This document shows, in pieces, positions 26,129 through 35,195 of a DNA stretch of 59,883 bases. The notes under the pieces are model-generated. The model did no database searches. It worked only from the letters and a program-made list of their open reading frames with translations, and was not told where the DNA came from. A program made the position numbers and the translations under genes. Within the stretch, counting starts at the first letter, position 1. Each line of letters opens with the position of its first letter. The stretch is taken from positions 1-59,883 of the forward strand of contig JAEEXJ010000004.1 in NCBI GenBank assembly GCA_016291475.1, read 5' to 3'. This DNA is from Lachnospiraceae bacterium. Lineage in GTDB: Bacteria; Bacillota_A; Clostridia; Lachnospirales; Lachnospiraceae.

Positions 26129-26172
26129 CCGGTGGGTACTGTTCTCGGATTGAACAATACCCACCGGCTTTT
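26129..26172. terminator. bidirectional intrinsic terminator
   Basis: CCGGTGGGTACTGTTC (26129-26144) pairs with GAACAATACCCACCGG (26152-26167) with one mismatch and a 7-base loop; T6 follows on the plus strand. Separates the convergent Wzc-like gene and typA. Confidence 0.88.
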
Positions 26173-26177
26173 TTAAA

Positions 26178-28010
26178 TTAGTTATTGAAATTTGCTCTCT
26201 TACGAAGTCTTGAATCAAGGATCTTCTTTCTGATACGGAGAGTCTGGGGTGTTACCTCAAGAAGCTCGTCGGTTTCGATGAAATCGAGTGCCTGCTCAAG
26301 TGAAAGAACCTTGGGAGGTGTAAGACGAAGTGCCTCGTCAGCGGATGAGGATCTGGTGTTGGTCAGCTGCTTCTTCTTGCATACATTGACCTCGATATCC
26401 TCTGATCTGCCGGTCTCGCCGACAACCATTCCCGCATAAACCTTATCGCCTGCGGTAATGAAAAGAGTTCCTCTCTCCTGTGCATTAAAGAGACCGTATG
26501 TAATAGCTTCGCCCGCTTCGAATGCGATGAGAGATCCCATCTTTCTGTAAGAGATATCTCCCTTATAAGGAGCATATCCGTCAAACTCGGTATTGATAAC
26601 TCCGTTTCCCTTGGTATCGGTGAGGAACTCTCCTCTGTATCCGATAAGTCCTCTTGAAGGGATAAGGAACTCAAGTCTGGTATATGTACCGCCGCTGATG
26701 GAGCTCATATTGCGGAGTTCTCCCTTTCTGCTGCCCAGCTTCTCGATAACGGCGCCGGTACAGTCATTGGGAACGTCTATATATGCCACTTCCATGGGCT
26801 CGGTCTTCTTGCCGGCTTCATCGGTCTTATAGAGAACCTCTGCCTTGGAAACCGCAAATTCATATCCTTCTCTTCTCATTGTCTCTATGAGAACGGAAAG
26901 GTGAAGCTCTCCTCTTCCGGATACTTTGAAACGGTCGGTATCTTCGGTCTCCTCGACTCTGAGCGATACGTCCGTATTAAGCTCTTTGTAAAGTCTGTCC
27001 CTGAGATGCCTTGATGTAACGAATTTACCTTCCTGTCCCGCAAGAGGTGAATCGTTAACACAGAAATCTATGGCGATAGTAGGCTCTGAGATCTTCTGGA
27101 AGGGAATGGGATCTACTGCATCAGGGCTGCAGATGGTGTCTCCGATATGAATCTCGGAAATTCCCGAAATGGCAACGATCGAGCCGATCTTTGCTTCGTT
27201 TACCTCCACCTTTGCAAGTCCGTCAAACTCATAAAGCTTACTTATCTTGGTCTTTATAAGCTTATCGGAATCATGGTGGTTACAGATAACAACTTCCTGA
27301 TTTACTTTAACGGATCCGTTCTCAACCTTACCGATACCGATACGGCCGACATACTCATTGTAATCTATGGTAGAGATAAGAACCTGAGTTCCGGAATCCG
27401 GATCTCCCTCGGGTGCGGGAATGTAATCAAGAATGGTATCAAAAAGAGGTGCCATACTTGTTCCCTGCTCATCGGGATCCATACTTGCTATACCACTCTT
27501 AGCGGAAGCATATACAAAAGGACAGTCAAGCTGTGCATCATCCGCATCAAGCTCAAGGAAAAGCTCAAGAACCTCATCCACAACCTCTCTGGGACGGGCC
27601 TCGGGACGATCGATCTTATTGATACATACTATAACGGGAAGCTTAAGCTCAAGTGCCTTCCTTAGAACGAATTTAGTCTGGGGCATTGCACCTTCGAATG
27701 CATCAACAACGAGGATTACTCCGTTGACCATCTTAAGTACACGCTCAACCTCACCGCCGAAATCCGCATGTCCCGGAGTATCGATGATGTTGATCTTGGT
27801 ATTCTTATATGTAACCGCGGTATTCTTGGAAAGAATCGTGATACCGCGCTCACGCTCGATATCTCCGGAGTCCATTACACGCTCCGCAACTTCCTGATTC
27901 TCTCTGAATACACCACTCTGCTTCAGAAGCTCATCGACCAGGGTGGTCTTGCCGTGGTCTACATGGGCGATTATTGCGACATTTCTTATGTCTTCTCTCT
28001 TAGTGATCAT
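26178..28010 (-). CDS. typA: ribosome-associated GTPase TypA/BipA
   Basis: Translational GTPase that binds the 70S ribosome and aids growth under stress and 50S assembly. 610 residues, normal. G motifs: AHVDHGKTTL, DTPGHADFGGEVERVL and NKIDRPEARP; domains II, III and the BipA-specific C-terminal domain follow. The start at 28010 has AGGAG 6 bases upstream; a longer in-frame reading to 28088 would run through the promoter. Confidence 0.97.
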   Translation of the reverse strand: MITKREDIRNVAIIAHVDHGKTTLVDELLKQSGVFRENQEVAERVMDSGDIERERGITILSKNTAVTYKNTKINIIDTPGHADFGGEVERVLKMVNGVILVVDAFEGAMPQTKFVLRKALELKLPVIVCINKIDRPEARPREVVDEVLELFLELDADDAQLDCPFVYASAKSGIASMDPDEQGTSMAPLFDTILDYIPAPEGDPDSGTQVLISTIDYNEYVGRIGIGKVENGSVKVNQEVVICNHHDSDKLIKTKISKLYEFDGLAKVEVNEAKIGSIVAISGISEIHIGDTICSPDAVDPIPFQKISEPTIAIDFCVNDSPLAGQEGKFVTSRHLRDRLYKELNTDVSLRVEETEDTDRFKVSGRGELHLSVLIETMRREGYEFAVSKAEVLYKTDEAGKKTEPMEVAYIDVPNDCTGAVIEKLGSRKGELRNMSSISGGTYTRLEFLIPSRGLIGYRGEFLTDTKGNGVINTEFDGYAPYKGDISYRKMGSLIAFEAGEAITYGLFNAQERGTLFITAGDKVYAGMVVGETGRSEDIEVNVCKKKQLTNTRSSSADEALRLTPPKVLSLEQALDFIETDELLEVTPQTLRIRKKILDSRLRKRANFNN

Positions 28011-28034
28011 AATATCTCCTCTCAAAACCTTAAT

Positions 28035-28063
28035 AATATAACGCATGAGAGTTAATTTTTCAA
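28035..28063 (-). promoter_or_regulatory. sigma-A promoter of typA
   Basis: TTGAAA (28058-28063), 17-base spacer, TATATT (28035-28040) on the minus strand, 25 bases before the start codon. Confidence 0.7.
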
Positions 28064-28089
28064 GTGCAGCGTCTTTCCCGTTTGGCAAA

Positions 28090-28130
28090 GATAAAAAAGA
28101 GACGTACCCGCGATGGAATACGTCTCTTTT
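28090..28130 (-). terminator. intrinsic terminator of the lipoprotein cluster
   Basis: AAAAGAGACGTA (28095-28106) pairs with TACGTCTCTTTT (28119-28130), 12 base pairs, with a T run on the minus strand. It closes the five-gene lipoprotein cluster and separates it from typA. Confidence 0.88.
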
Positions 28131-28154
28131 GATATCATATGTTATCTAGGGCTA

Positions 28155-28985
28155 TCAATCCTTGGAAAGAGTGATATATACATCAAATCCGCCATCATAA
28201 TCAGGATCATAATAGTTGAGACAGATCATGAGATCATCACGCTCAGATGAATACCACCAATATATATAATTGCTGTCGGAAAGGTCATCCTCATCAAGGA
28301 TCCATGCTTCGTCGGTGGTATCTGCGGTCATCTTATCATCGGTAAGCTCAACCCAGAATGAGAAGATCGCATTTCCGTCATGAGACCAGTCTCCGCCCCA
28401 AAGATCCATTTCATCGGAAAATCCTTCGAAGAAGGTTCTTCCGTCGGCATCTCCGACCATAGCATAAACATCATCCCACTCATAATACTCATCTTCCCAC
28501 TTATCGGTACCGTAAAGAGTGATGGTTCCGCTGTAAGTGCCATACCAGTCATCTACACTTCCGGTAGCGGCGCTGGGTTCAGGCTCGGGCTCGGGCTCGG
28601 GTTCAGGTTCGGGCTCGGGTTCGGGTTCAGGCTCGGGTTCGGGCTCTTCGGGTGCTGTAACGGTAACTTTGATGGTAATCTCATCTTCGGAATTGGAAGC
28701 GGTAACGGTAACCTTAGCCTTACCATCTTCAAGTCCGGTAATGGTGATCGTTCCGTCGCTCTCCTTAACCTTTGCGATGTCCTCGTCATCGATCTCTACG
28801 ACTACATCCTTGAGATCATCATAATTCTCGATCTCTACCTTTACCTTCTCATCTACTTCAACCTCAACCTTGGTCTCGGATACTTCGATGGGAAAAGTCT
28901 TGGCTGCACCACATCCGCAAATGCTTGAAAGAAGTGTAAGCATAAGTGAAAGGGATACAACTTTTTTAAAAGCTGCTTTTTTCAT
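28155..28985 (-). CDS. lipoprotein with Ig-like domain and (Glu-Pro)n stalk
   Basis: 276 residues. Signal peptide MKKAAFKKVVSLSLMLTLLS with lipobox ICGC, so the protein should be lipid-anchored outside the cell. Residues about 30-110 resemble a Big2/Ig-like domain with GTITITGLEDGKAKVTVTA. A stalk of about thirteen Glu-Pro repeats follows, then a C-terminal domain (about 140-276) rich in Asp, Trp and Tyr that starts WYGTYSGTITLYG, like a lipocalin-type barrel. GAGGAGG, 8 bases upstream, sets the start at 28985. It has its own promoter, so it may be regulated apart from the four lipoproteins upstream. Function unknown. Confidence 0.75.
   Translation of the reverse strand: MKKAAFKKVVSLSLMLTLLSSICGCGAAKTFPIEVSETKVEVEVDEKVKVEIENYDDLKDVVVEIDDEDIAKVKESDGTITITGLEDGKAKVTVTASNSEDEITIKVTVTAPEEPEPEPEPEPEPEPEPEPEPEPEPSAATGSVDDWYGTYSGTITLYGTDKWEDEYYEWDDVYAMVGDADGRTFFEGFSDEMDLWGGDWSHDGNAIFSFWVELTDDKMTADTTDEAWILDEDDLSDSNYIYWWYSSERDDLMICLNYYDPDYDGGFDVYITLSKD
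28575..28649 (-). repeat. hexanucleotide repeat coding for the Glu-Pro stalk
   Basis: About twelve tandem copies of a GGYTCR hexamer (plus-strand reading) in frame within the lipoprotein gene. Unit changes would lengthen or shorten the stalk by two residues without shifting the frame. Confidence 0.85.
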
Positions 28986-29023
28986 TTTTATAACCTCCTC
29001 GTGTTTATAACAAACTATATCAC

Positions 29024-29052
29024 ACAATACCACCGACCGGGCTCCCAGTCAA
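29024..29052 (-). promoter_or_regulatory. sigma-A promoter of the Ig-like lipoprotein gene
   Basis: TTGACT (29047-29052), 17-base spacer, TATTGT (29024-29029) on the minus strand, between the stop of the upstream lipoprotein gene and the start at 28985. Confidence 0.65.
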
Positions 29053-29075
29053 TTATCATATTGCATTTACCTGTT

Positions 29076-30419
29076 TTACCAATCAATCCTGTCGAAATAC
29101 CAGGTGCTTCCTCCGAGATATTCATTTCCGTACATGGAACTCGTAGAAATGACCAGTCTGCCGTCCATATTAACATCGCAAATTATTATCTCTAATGTAG
29201 ACCCACCGGCTTCATCACCGGATCCGGGTGTATAGGTGTAGCACAGATCGGCGTTTTCATCCGCTTCCAGATCTCCGGATATAACCATCTCGTTTTCGGT
29301 ATTTAAGAATCTGTAAAGTTCAAAAGAACCATCCTCATAAATGTCCATGGTCATAAAGAACTCACTGTCCGGAGTGTAATACGTTACATCCCCCTCTGTA
29401 TCCGTAAGGTACAGTCCCCAACCTCCGACACTGTCACGAAGTAAAGTATCCGCATCGTCATAATCGTTACTGTGAGTTGAATGAATCCTTCTGAATTCGT
29501 TGCCTGTCATGGTTCCTGCAAATACTCGATAAGAATCGGCTAATATTTCCCTAAGAGTCTCGGAATCCATGGTCTCTATATCTCCGTCGGAGAGAGGGTA
29601 GAAAGCTGTGCCCTCATATATACCAAAGGCCATATTCTTTACGACATGATCTCCGGAATATGAATCAATGTATTCATGAAATTCATCCTCGGTCATTTCC
29701 CCGTCAGGCCCGAAATAGACGGCTTCATACCCGTTATCATAATGGTATTGATACATGCCATAGATATCATTCAGAATGACCCCGTCTTTCAGGGAAACAT
29801 CACAATATCTGAATCCGGACATATCAGAATCTTCAGAAAGAGATTTCGGAATCAGATAATGGATCCTTCCATCGCCCTTATCATAAAATGCATCCAGAAA
29901 ATTCCAATTTGCGATTTTTGGCACAATGCACTCTTCCGAATCTATTCCGAGAAAAGCATACTCAGGCTCGTAGTAACCATCCCCGTCTTCACTTATCTCA
30001 TAAATACGGTTCTCGAGTCCTGCACCGTACCAGCTGCCTCCGGATAAAACCAGTTCACATCTTCCGTTAAAATCAAGATCGCACACCATACAGGAGGTGA
30101 AACTGTATTCATCGGACTGTGGAAAAAAGATATCATCACGGTTTTTAAGGAATATATCCATCTGCGAATAGAGAGTATCATCATCGATCTCTCTGACTAT
30201 TTCCCGGAAGCCGGTTTCAGATTCGTCGCTTAATGACTCCGAATCGTCATCATCAGAATCTTCATCTTCTTCGTCCTCATCATCCTCATCTTTGTCAGAA
30301 TCCGAATCTTCTTCGTCCTCTTCTATTTCCGTCTGAGAATCGGATGATTTACCGCATCCGGACAAAACAGAAGAACATATTATACCTGCCATAATAAGCG
30401 CAAAATATTTTTTTCTCAT
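29076..30419 (-). CDS. acidic-stalk lipoprotein, short type (paralogue A)
   Basis: 447 residues. Signal MRKKYFALIMAGIICSSVLS with lipobox LSGC, then about 45 residues made almost only of Asp, Glu and Ser. The folded part has CDLDFNGRCELV, an EF-hand-like DxDxNG loop often seen in extracellular proteins, then ILADSYRVFAG, then one lipocalin-like domain starting VGGWGLYLTDTEGDVTYY, and it ends GGSTWYFDR. Its closest relative is the gene at 32127-33452 (same layout and ending). Start set at 30419 by GAGGAG; the upstream gene stops 28 bases earlier. Function unknown. Confidence 0.75.
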   Translation of the reverse strand: MRKKYFALIMAGIICSSVLSGCGKSSDSQTEIEEDEEDSDSDKDEDDEDEEDEDSDDDDSESLSDESETGFREIVREIDDDTLYSQMDIFLKNRDDIFFPQSDEYSFTSCMVCDLDFNGRCELVLSGGSWYGAGLENRIYEISEDGDGYYEPEYAFLGIDSEECIVPKIANWNFLDAFYDKGDGRIHYLIPKSLSEDSDMSGFRYCDVSLKDGVILNDIYGMYQYHYDNGYEAVYFGPDGEMTEDEFHEYIDSYSGDHVVKNMAFGIYEGTAFYPLSDGDIETMDSETLREILADSYRVFAGTMTGNEFRRIHSTHSNDYDDADTLLRDSVGGWGLYLTDTEGDVTYYTPDSEFFMTMDIYEDGSFELYRFLNTENEMVISGDLEADENADLCYTYTPGSGDEAGGSTLEIIICDVNMDGRLVISTSSMYGNEYLGGSTWYFDRIDW

Positions 30420-30447
30420 AATTCTCCTCACAAGCCGGTTGAAATGC

Positions 30448-32112
30448 TTATTTCCAGCTCTGCCTCTCAAAGGTCAGAATCGAACCACCTATAGACTCGT
30501 CATTCTCATTATAAAATTTTACATAAACTTCCATTACATCCGGATCCGCAATATCCAGCATTAACATATATGTCACATAAACAACGGGATCCGAAACAAC
30601 TTCTTTGTCCTCGCAGATAAAATACGGTTTGTCTGTTTCACCGATCAAAATATCACCGCTGATCTCCAACTGAAGCTCACCGTAACTGAACTCTTTAAGC
30701 GTAGCGGTTTTATCGGAATCCACGATCAATGTTACATTATACGAACCGCCCTCTTCATAATATGTAACTTCACCTTCGCTCTGAGTTGATACAAGTTCCC
30801 ACTCCCCGAAATACCTGTCGGATAATACAAATCCGGTTGAGTTATCCGAATCAGCCCTGACAAATTCCGCAAGGTATGCGTCATACAATTCTCCATCCTT
30901 ATCATATGCGCTTATGAGAACTGAGACACTGCCTCCGCTCTCTGTAAGATCACTGAATTCAAAACAGATCCTGCCAATCTCTTCGTCTGTAAATTCATCC
31001 TCATAATCTTCATAAACTACCGTGACACGGTCATCTTCTGTTTCGACCGAAAGAAGTTCCGACAGTTCTTCCTCTCCGTCATAATAAATCGAAAATAAAA
31101 CCGTCCGATCCTCATAAAATTCGAAAGTCATGAAATCGGATGAATCTTCATCATAATAATCGGTGGTTAACTCATCATAGGCTATTGCGTACAGATTCCA
31201 GGTTCCGATAAGATTTTCATAAAAAACACTTTCCTCTAAAGCAGAGACATATGGAATATCATACACTTCGTCGAATGAATCCTTACTCATCTCTCCGCAG
31301 AATACATTGTAGGAATCGGTAAGGATCGTCTTCAGTTCATCATCGCTTACTTCATGTATGGATGCATTGTAGTAGTTTTTCTCGGAATATATTCCGAATG
31401 AGATCTCATCGAATTTATAATCATCATGATAATCGTCCAGATAATCTGAAAAATCATCGGCATCGCTTATGTCTGTACCGTCATCCGTATAGAAAACCCA
31501 ATCTGATTCCAATATCGCAGAGGCATAGTTATAACAAACTACTTTTCCTTCCGAATAAGTAACCTCATACGCTATGTATATCGGTTCTCCGTCTCTTTCT
31601 TCTATGGCGTTATATATTTCATATCCGGTTTCGGTCTTCTTTCTGTTATAGAAAAAACCGGCACCGTTTGAAAAATCAGGATATATTCCCGAAGAAACAT
31701 CAAGTCCTTTCCACTTCCATTTTGCTTCATCAAGGTTTTTTCCGTCTTCATCAACTTCATACAATCTGACCTCGGATAGTCCCTGATCCGAAAGTCCTGT
31801 TATGGCAATGATCTCCAATCTTCCGTTATGATCGAGATCTGTAACAAGATATGCATTATCACTTGAAGAGGTGCTGCCGGCCGGAATCATCCAGTCTTCT
31901 CTGTTTTTGACCAGTGCTTTCACCTGGTCTTTCAGATCCGATCTGTCCAATATCTCTACATAAACAGGCTTGTCATCCTCTTCTTCATCTTCGGTTTCTT
32001 CTTTTTCATCCGTATCTTCCACGGCTTCATCCATACTGTTTGTACAGGACGAAAGAGAAAATAATACCGTCATAAGACATGCAAGTATAATAAATAAATA
32101 TTTCTTTTTCAT
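30448..32112 (-). CDS. acidic-stalk lipoprotein, long type (paralogue B)
   Basis: 554 residues. Signal MKKKYLFIILACLMTVLFS with lipobox LSSC, then an acidic stalk (about 24-50). Shared motifs: VKNREDWMIPAG, VTDLDHNGRLEII and ILTDSYNVFCGE. It carries two lipocalin-like domains, the first at LIGTWNLYAIAYDE and the second at FGEWELVSTQSEGEVTYY, and ends GGSILTFERQ. It pairs with the gene at 33501-35180, which has the same two-domain plan. Ribosome site AAGGA. It starts 14 bases after the stop of the short paralogue upstream, so the array is one transcript. Confidence 0.75.
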   Translation of the reverse strand: MKKKYLFIILACLMTVLFSLSSCTNSMDEAVEDTDEKEETEDEEEDDKPVYVEILDRSDLKDQVKALVKNREDWMIPAGSTSSSDNAYLVTDLDHNGRLEIIAITGLSDQGLSEVRLYEVDEDGKNLDEAKWKWKGLDVSSGIYPDFSNGAGFFYNRKKTETGYEIYNAIEERDGEPIYIAYEVTYSEGKVVCYNYASAILESDWVFYTDDGTDISDADDFSDYLDDYHDDYKFDEISFGIYSEKNYYNASIHEVSDDELKTILTDSYNVFCGEMSKDSFDEVYDIPYVSALEESVFYENLIGTWNLYAIAYDELTTDYYDEDSSDFMTFEFYEDRTVLFSIYYDGEEELSELLSVETEDDRVTVVYEDYEDEFTDEEIGRICFEFSDLTESGGSVSVLISAYDKDGELYDAYLAEFVRADSDNSTGFVLSDRYFGEWELVSTQSEGEVTYYEEGGSYNVTLIVDSDKTATLKEFSYGELQLEISGDILIGETDKPYFICEDKEVVSDPVVYVTYMLMLDIADPDVMEVYVKFYNENDESIGGSILTFERQSWK

Positions 32113-32126
32113 ATGGCCAATCCTTG

Positions 32127-33452
32127 TTATTCTGATCTCCGGAAATACCAGGTGCTTCCACCCATATATGAATTATCCTTCCAGGTGTCTGTCGTAAGGA
32201 CCAGTAAACCGTCCTCATTTATATCCACGATTGAGATAACCATATCGTCATAATACATACCATCACCGGAAGCAGGTACAAAACTTCCCATAACGGTTCC
32301 GTCACCATGCTCAAACATGTTCATATCTATCGTATATTCATCGCCGGAACCGGGTCTTTCCGTCAAATGTAAAGTCCAGTCGTCTCTGATCTCCAAAGTG
32401 GAATAATGCTCGTCATCTTCCTCATAGTAGGTAATATCCCCTTCGGTATCAGACATATAAAGTTCCCAGTCTCCGACCGAAAGCTCAAACAGTTCCTCGG
32501 GTGTACGTGATGAATCTGCCACTCTGTATCTTTCACAGAAAGAGGAAAAATCCAATTTTCCGGCAAAACACAGATAAGAATCCGTCAAAATATCCCTTAA
32601 TTCATCGGAACTCATATACTCTACAGGAGAGCTGTTCCATGAATTGGAACTGTCTCCATAATAAAACCCGAGCATAAAATCCGTAAGCCCGGTGCTATAA
32701 GCATGAAAATACAAAGTCGAGTAGAATTCGCCTTCGGTGATCTCACCGCTCAGATCATAGTACTTATCAACTTCATCTCCGTCCGATCCCTGGGATCTGC
32801 TCATGGCAAATACCTGACTGTTTACGGTATTGTCGGATATATAAACATCACAGTGCCTGGTACCGCCGTCACTGAAGGAATTCAGATAATAATCCGTAAA
32901 AAGAAAATGAGCGGTTCCGGTATTTTTATCAAAATATCCCTGAACGTAATCGGATACGGAAAAATCCGGAACAGGCTTCTTGTCTTCATCCAATCCGGAA
33001 AAAGACCACTCCAAAAGATCAAATCCGTTCTCTTCTTCATTGATCTCATATATATTGACGAAACTCATATTGGTCGCACCCGACCACCCTCCCGCGATCA
33101 GGTCGGCACGTCCGTTAAAATTCAGATCATTAAGGCAATAAAATGTGGAATCATAATTGACCGCTTCACCTGCGGGTATCACCCAATCTTCACGGTCTGC
33201 CAGAAAAATATCTACCTGCGAAGCAAGCGTTTCGTCATCGATTTCTTTGACTATGGCAGGCTTTTGAGCGCTCTGTTCTTCCTCATTGGCAGAATCTTCG
33301 CCCGATCCTTCATCTTCTTCCGGATCATCTTCCTCATCTTCGGAGTCCGAGGCAACCTCAGGTGCAATATCTGCTGCCTTTCCGCAACCGGACATAAAAA
33401 TCGAAGAACAAAGAATTCCTGCCATCATAAGGGCAAAATTTTTTTTTCTCAT
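32127..33452 (-). CDS. acidic-stalk lipoprotein, short type (paralogue A')
   Basis: 441 residues. Signal MRKKNFALMMAGILCSSIF with lipobox MSGC and an acidic Asp/Glu/Ser stalk (about 35-65). Shared motifs: LADREDWVIPAG, NDLNFNGRADLI, ILTDSYLCFAGK and one lipocalin-like domain at VGDWELYMSDTEGDITYY; ends GGSTWYFRRSE. The signal peptide is almost the same as that of paralogue A, which supports recent duplication. Ribosome site GGAGGAG. The 48-base gap upstream holds a hairpin. Confidence 0.75.
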   Translation of the reverse strand: MRKKNFALMMAGILCSSIFMSGCGKAADIAPEVASDSEDEEDDPEEDEGSGEDSANEEEQSAQKPAIVKEIDDETLASQVDIFLADREDWVIPAGEAVNYDSTFYCLNDLNFNGRADLIAGGWSGATNMSFVNIYEINEEENGFDLLEWSFSGLDEDKKPVPDFSVSDYVQGYFDKNTGTAHFLFTDYYLNSFSDGGTRHCDVYISDNTVNSQVFAMSRSQGSDGDEVDKYYDLSGEITEGEFYSTLYFHAYSTGLTDFMLGFYYGDSSNSWNSSPVEYMSSDELRDILTDSYLCFAGKLDFSSFCERYRVADSSRTPEELFELSVGDWELYMSDTEGDITYYEEDDEHYSTLEIRDDWTLHLTERPGSGDEYTIDMNMFEHGDGTVMGSFVPASGDGMYYDDMVISIVDINEDGLLVLTTDTWKDNSYMGGSTWYFRRSE

Positions 33453-33465
33453 GCTTCTCCTCCCC

Positions 33466-33494
33466 GAGTCAGCAGGGACGGTTCTATCTGACTC
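33466..33494 (-). repeat. hairpin between the first two lipoprotein genes
   Basis: GAGTCAG (33466-33472) and CTGACTC (33488-33494), 7 base pairs, 15-base loop containing GGGACGGTTCT. No T run follows on either strand in the right place, so not a terminator. It may be a decayed copy of a palindromic repeat or an RNA stability element. Confidence 0.4.
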
Positions 33495-33500
33495 TTTTAC

Positions 33501-35180
33501 TTAACCGTGGGTTTTTTCAAATGTAAGAAGACACCCTCCGATCATATCTCCGTCTTCATCATAAAAATCAAGAAATACATCCATAACATTATAATCGGCG
33601 ATATTAAGAAATAATGTGTAAGTCTCGAAGGCGATAGGTGCGGTGAGCGCATCCTTATCCCCGTATCCGAAATAGGGAAGACCAACGGAATCAAATCGTA
33701 TTTCGGCTTTTATCTCAAGGTCAAGTTTTCCGTTTCTGTACTCTTGAAGATCAGCCATGCCGTCTTCGCTTACGATCAGGGTAGCATTAAATGAACCGTT
33801 CGGCTCGTAATAAGTCACATCACCCTCGATCTCACTGGAAACAAGCTCCCATTCCCCTATATATCTGTCAAGAGAACGCTCTGAGCCTCCGCCGGCCTGA
33901 GAGGCATCATCCCTGACAAATACCATCTCGTAACCTTCTTCGATGTATCCGTCCTTGTCATAAACCAGATTGTAAACATCAATATCCTGTCCGTCATCCG
34001 ATATACTCATGATCATAAACTGCACATAGTCAAGATCTTCGGATAAAAAGTCTCCTTCGGGATCACGTAACTCCAGTATCCAAAATCCGTCGTCATCATA
34101 TACGGTCATTTCTCTCCAAAAATCTTCCGTACCGTCAAAGTATGAATGGAATTTGGCGGTCATATCCGCGCAAAGCTCTATCACGAAATAACCGTTCGAA
34201 TCAACGTCATAATACTCGGTTTCATATCCGTCATTACTGGAGTAAAGAACCCAGGAGCCGACAAGATCATCGTAATCCATCTCTCCGTCATATCCGGAGC
34301 TGACAGGCTCAGCATTATATTTTTCGTCGAAATCAACGAAATCATACTCGCCGGAATAAACCCTGTAGGAATCGGTAAGTATGGTACTAAGAGAAGGATC
34401 ATCAAGATCCTGAACCGCATACGTGGAATAATCCTTATAAAGACCGAAATAAGCCTGCTTTTCATTACGTCTCTTGGGATAGTCGTTCAGATAATCAATA
34501 AAATCTTCATCATTGTCTATCTCGGTTCCGTCATCCAGGAAAAACTCAGTGTCACCGTCGTATATGAACCCGCCGTAACCCCAACATACAGCCTTTCCAT
34601 CGGAATATGAAAGATCGCAATAGATAATACCGAACTCACCGTTTCCGTTATCAATGGAATTATCGATCATGAAATGAGTTACGTTTTCTTTTTTATCATA
34701 GTAAGTCCTGATATATGAATCACCGTAAAAATCGGGGTATGTATCGGATGATATATCCAGGCCCTTATATTTCCATTTTGCCTCTTTAAGATTCTTTCCC
34801 TTTTCATCCACCTCATAAATATGAACTTCGGTAAGATCCCCGTACTCGAAACGCTGTACGGAAATAATCTCCGCCCTTCCGTTATGATCAAGATCTGCCA
34901 CACAGTATTCTGCCCTGTCAACAGATGCGCTTCCGCCGGAGGGAACAATCCAATCATCGCGCTTCTTAACGATAACCTTTATCTGATCTTCCAGATCATC
35001 TTCATCTATGGTATCGACATAGACGATCTCTTCCTCTTCTTCCTCTTCTTCATCATCGTCCTTATCGTCTTCCTCTTCCTCATCACGGACAATTTCATCC
35101 GCAAGACGCCCGCATGCCGACAGGGTTAACGATAAAGCCATAAAACAGGAAAGAATAAGCGCCAGATATCTTTTTTTCAT
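33501..35180 (-). CDS. acidic-stalk lipoprotein, long type (paralogue B')
   Basis: 559 residues. Signal MKKRYLALILSCFMALSLT with lipobox LSAC, then a stalk with runs of Glu and Asp (about 33-52). Shared motifs: VKKRDDWIVPSG, VADLDHNGRAEII and ILTDSYRVYSGE. Two lipocalin-like domains start at LVGSWVLYSSNDGYETEYY and IGEWELVSSEIEGDVTYY; ends GGCLLTFEK. It is the first gene of the array. The start at 35180 has AGGAGGAG just upstream; a longer in-frame reading to 35213 lacks one. Function unknown. Confidence 0.75.
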   Translation of the reverse strand: MKKRYLALILSCFMALSLTLSACGRLADEIVRDEEEEDDKDDDEEEEEEEEIVYVDTIDEDDLEDQIKVIVKKRDDWIVPSGGSASVDRAEYCVADLDHNGRAEIISVQRFEYGDLTEVHIYEVDEKGKNLKEAKWKYKGLDISSDTYPDFYGDSYIRTYYDKKENVTHFMIDNSIDNGNGEFGIIYCDLSYSDGKAVCWGYGGFIYDGDTEFFLDDGTEIDNDEDFIDYLNDYPKRRNEKQAYFGLYKDYSTYAVQDLDDPSLSTILTDSYRVYSGEYDFVDFDEKYNAEPVSSGYDGEMDYDDLVGSWVLYSSNDGYETEYYDVDSNGYFVIELCADMTAKFHSYFDGTEDFWREMTVYDDDGFWILELRDPEGDFLSEDLDYVQFMIMSISDDGQDIDVYNLVYDKDGYIEEGYEMVFVRDDASQAGGGSERSLDRYIGEWELVSSEIEGDVTYYEPNGSFNATLIVSEDGMADLQEYRNGKLDLEIKAEIRFDSVGLPYFGYGDKDALTAPIAFETYTLFLNIADYNVMDVFLDFYDEDGDMIGGCLLTFEKTHG

Positions 35181-35195
35181 AATCTCCTCCTTTAC

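Noticed and set aside
28575..28649. Short tandem repeats as a CRISPR array
   Set aside because: Six-base units without spacers, in frame within a lipoprotein gene.
32703..33491. Open reading frame of 262 codons on the plus strand
   Set aside because: Antisense to the short lipoprotein A'; that protein's lipobox and acidic stalk show the true frame.
33466..33494. Hairpin as a transcription terminator between two lipoprotein genes
   Set aside because: No T run on the transcribed strand; the next ribosome site follows at once.
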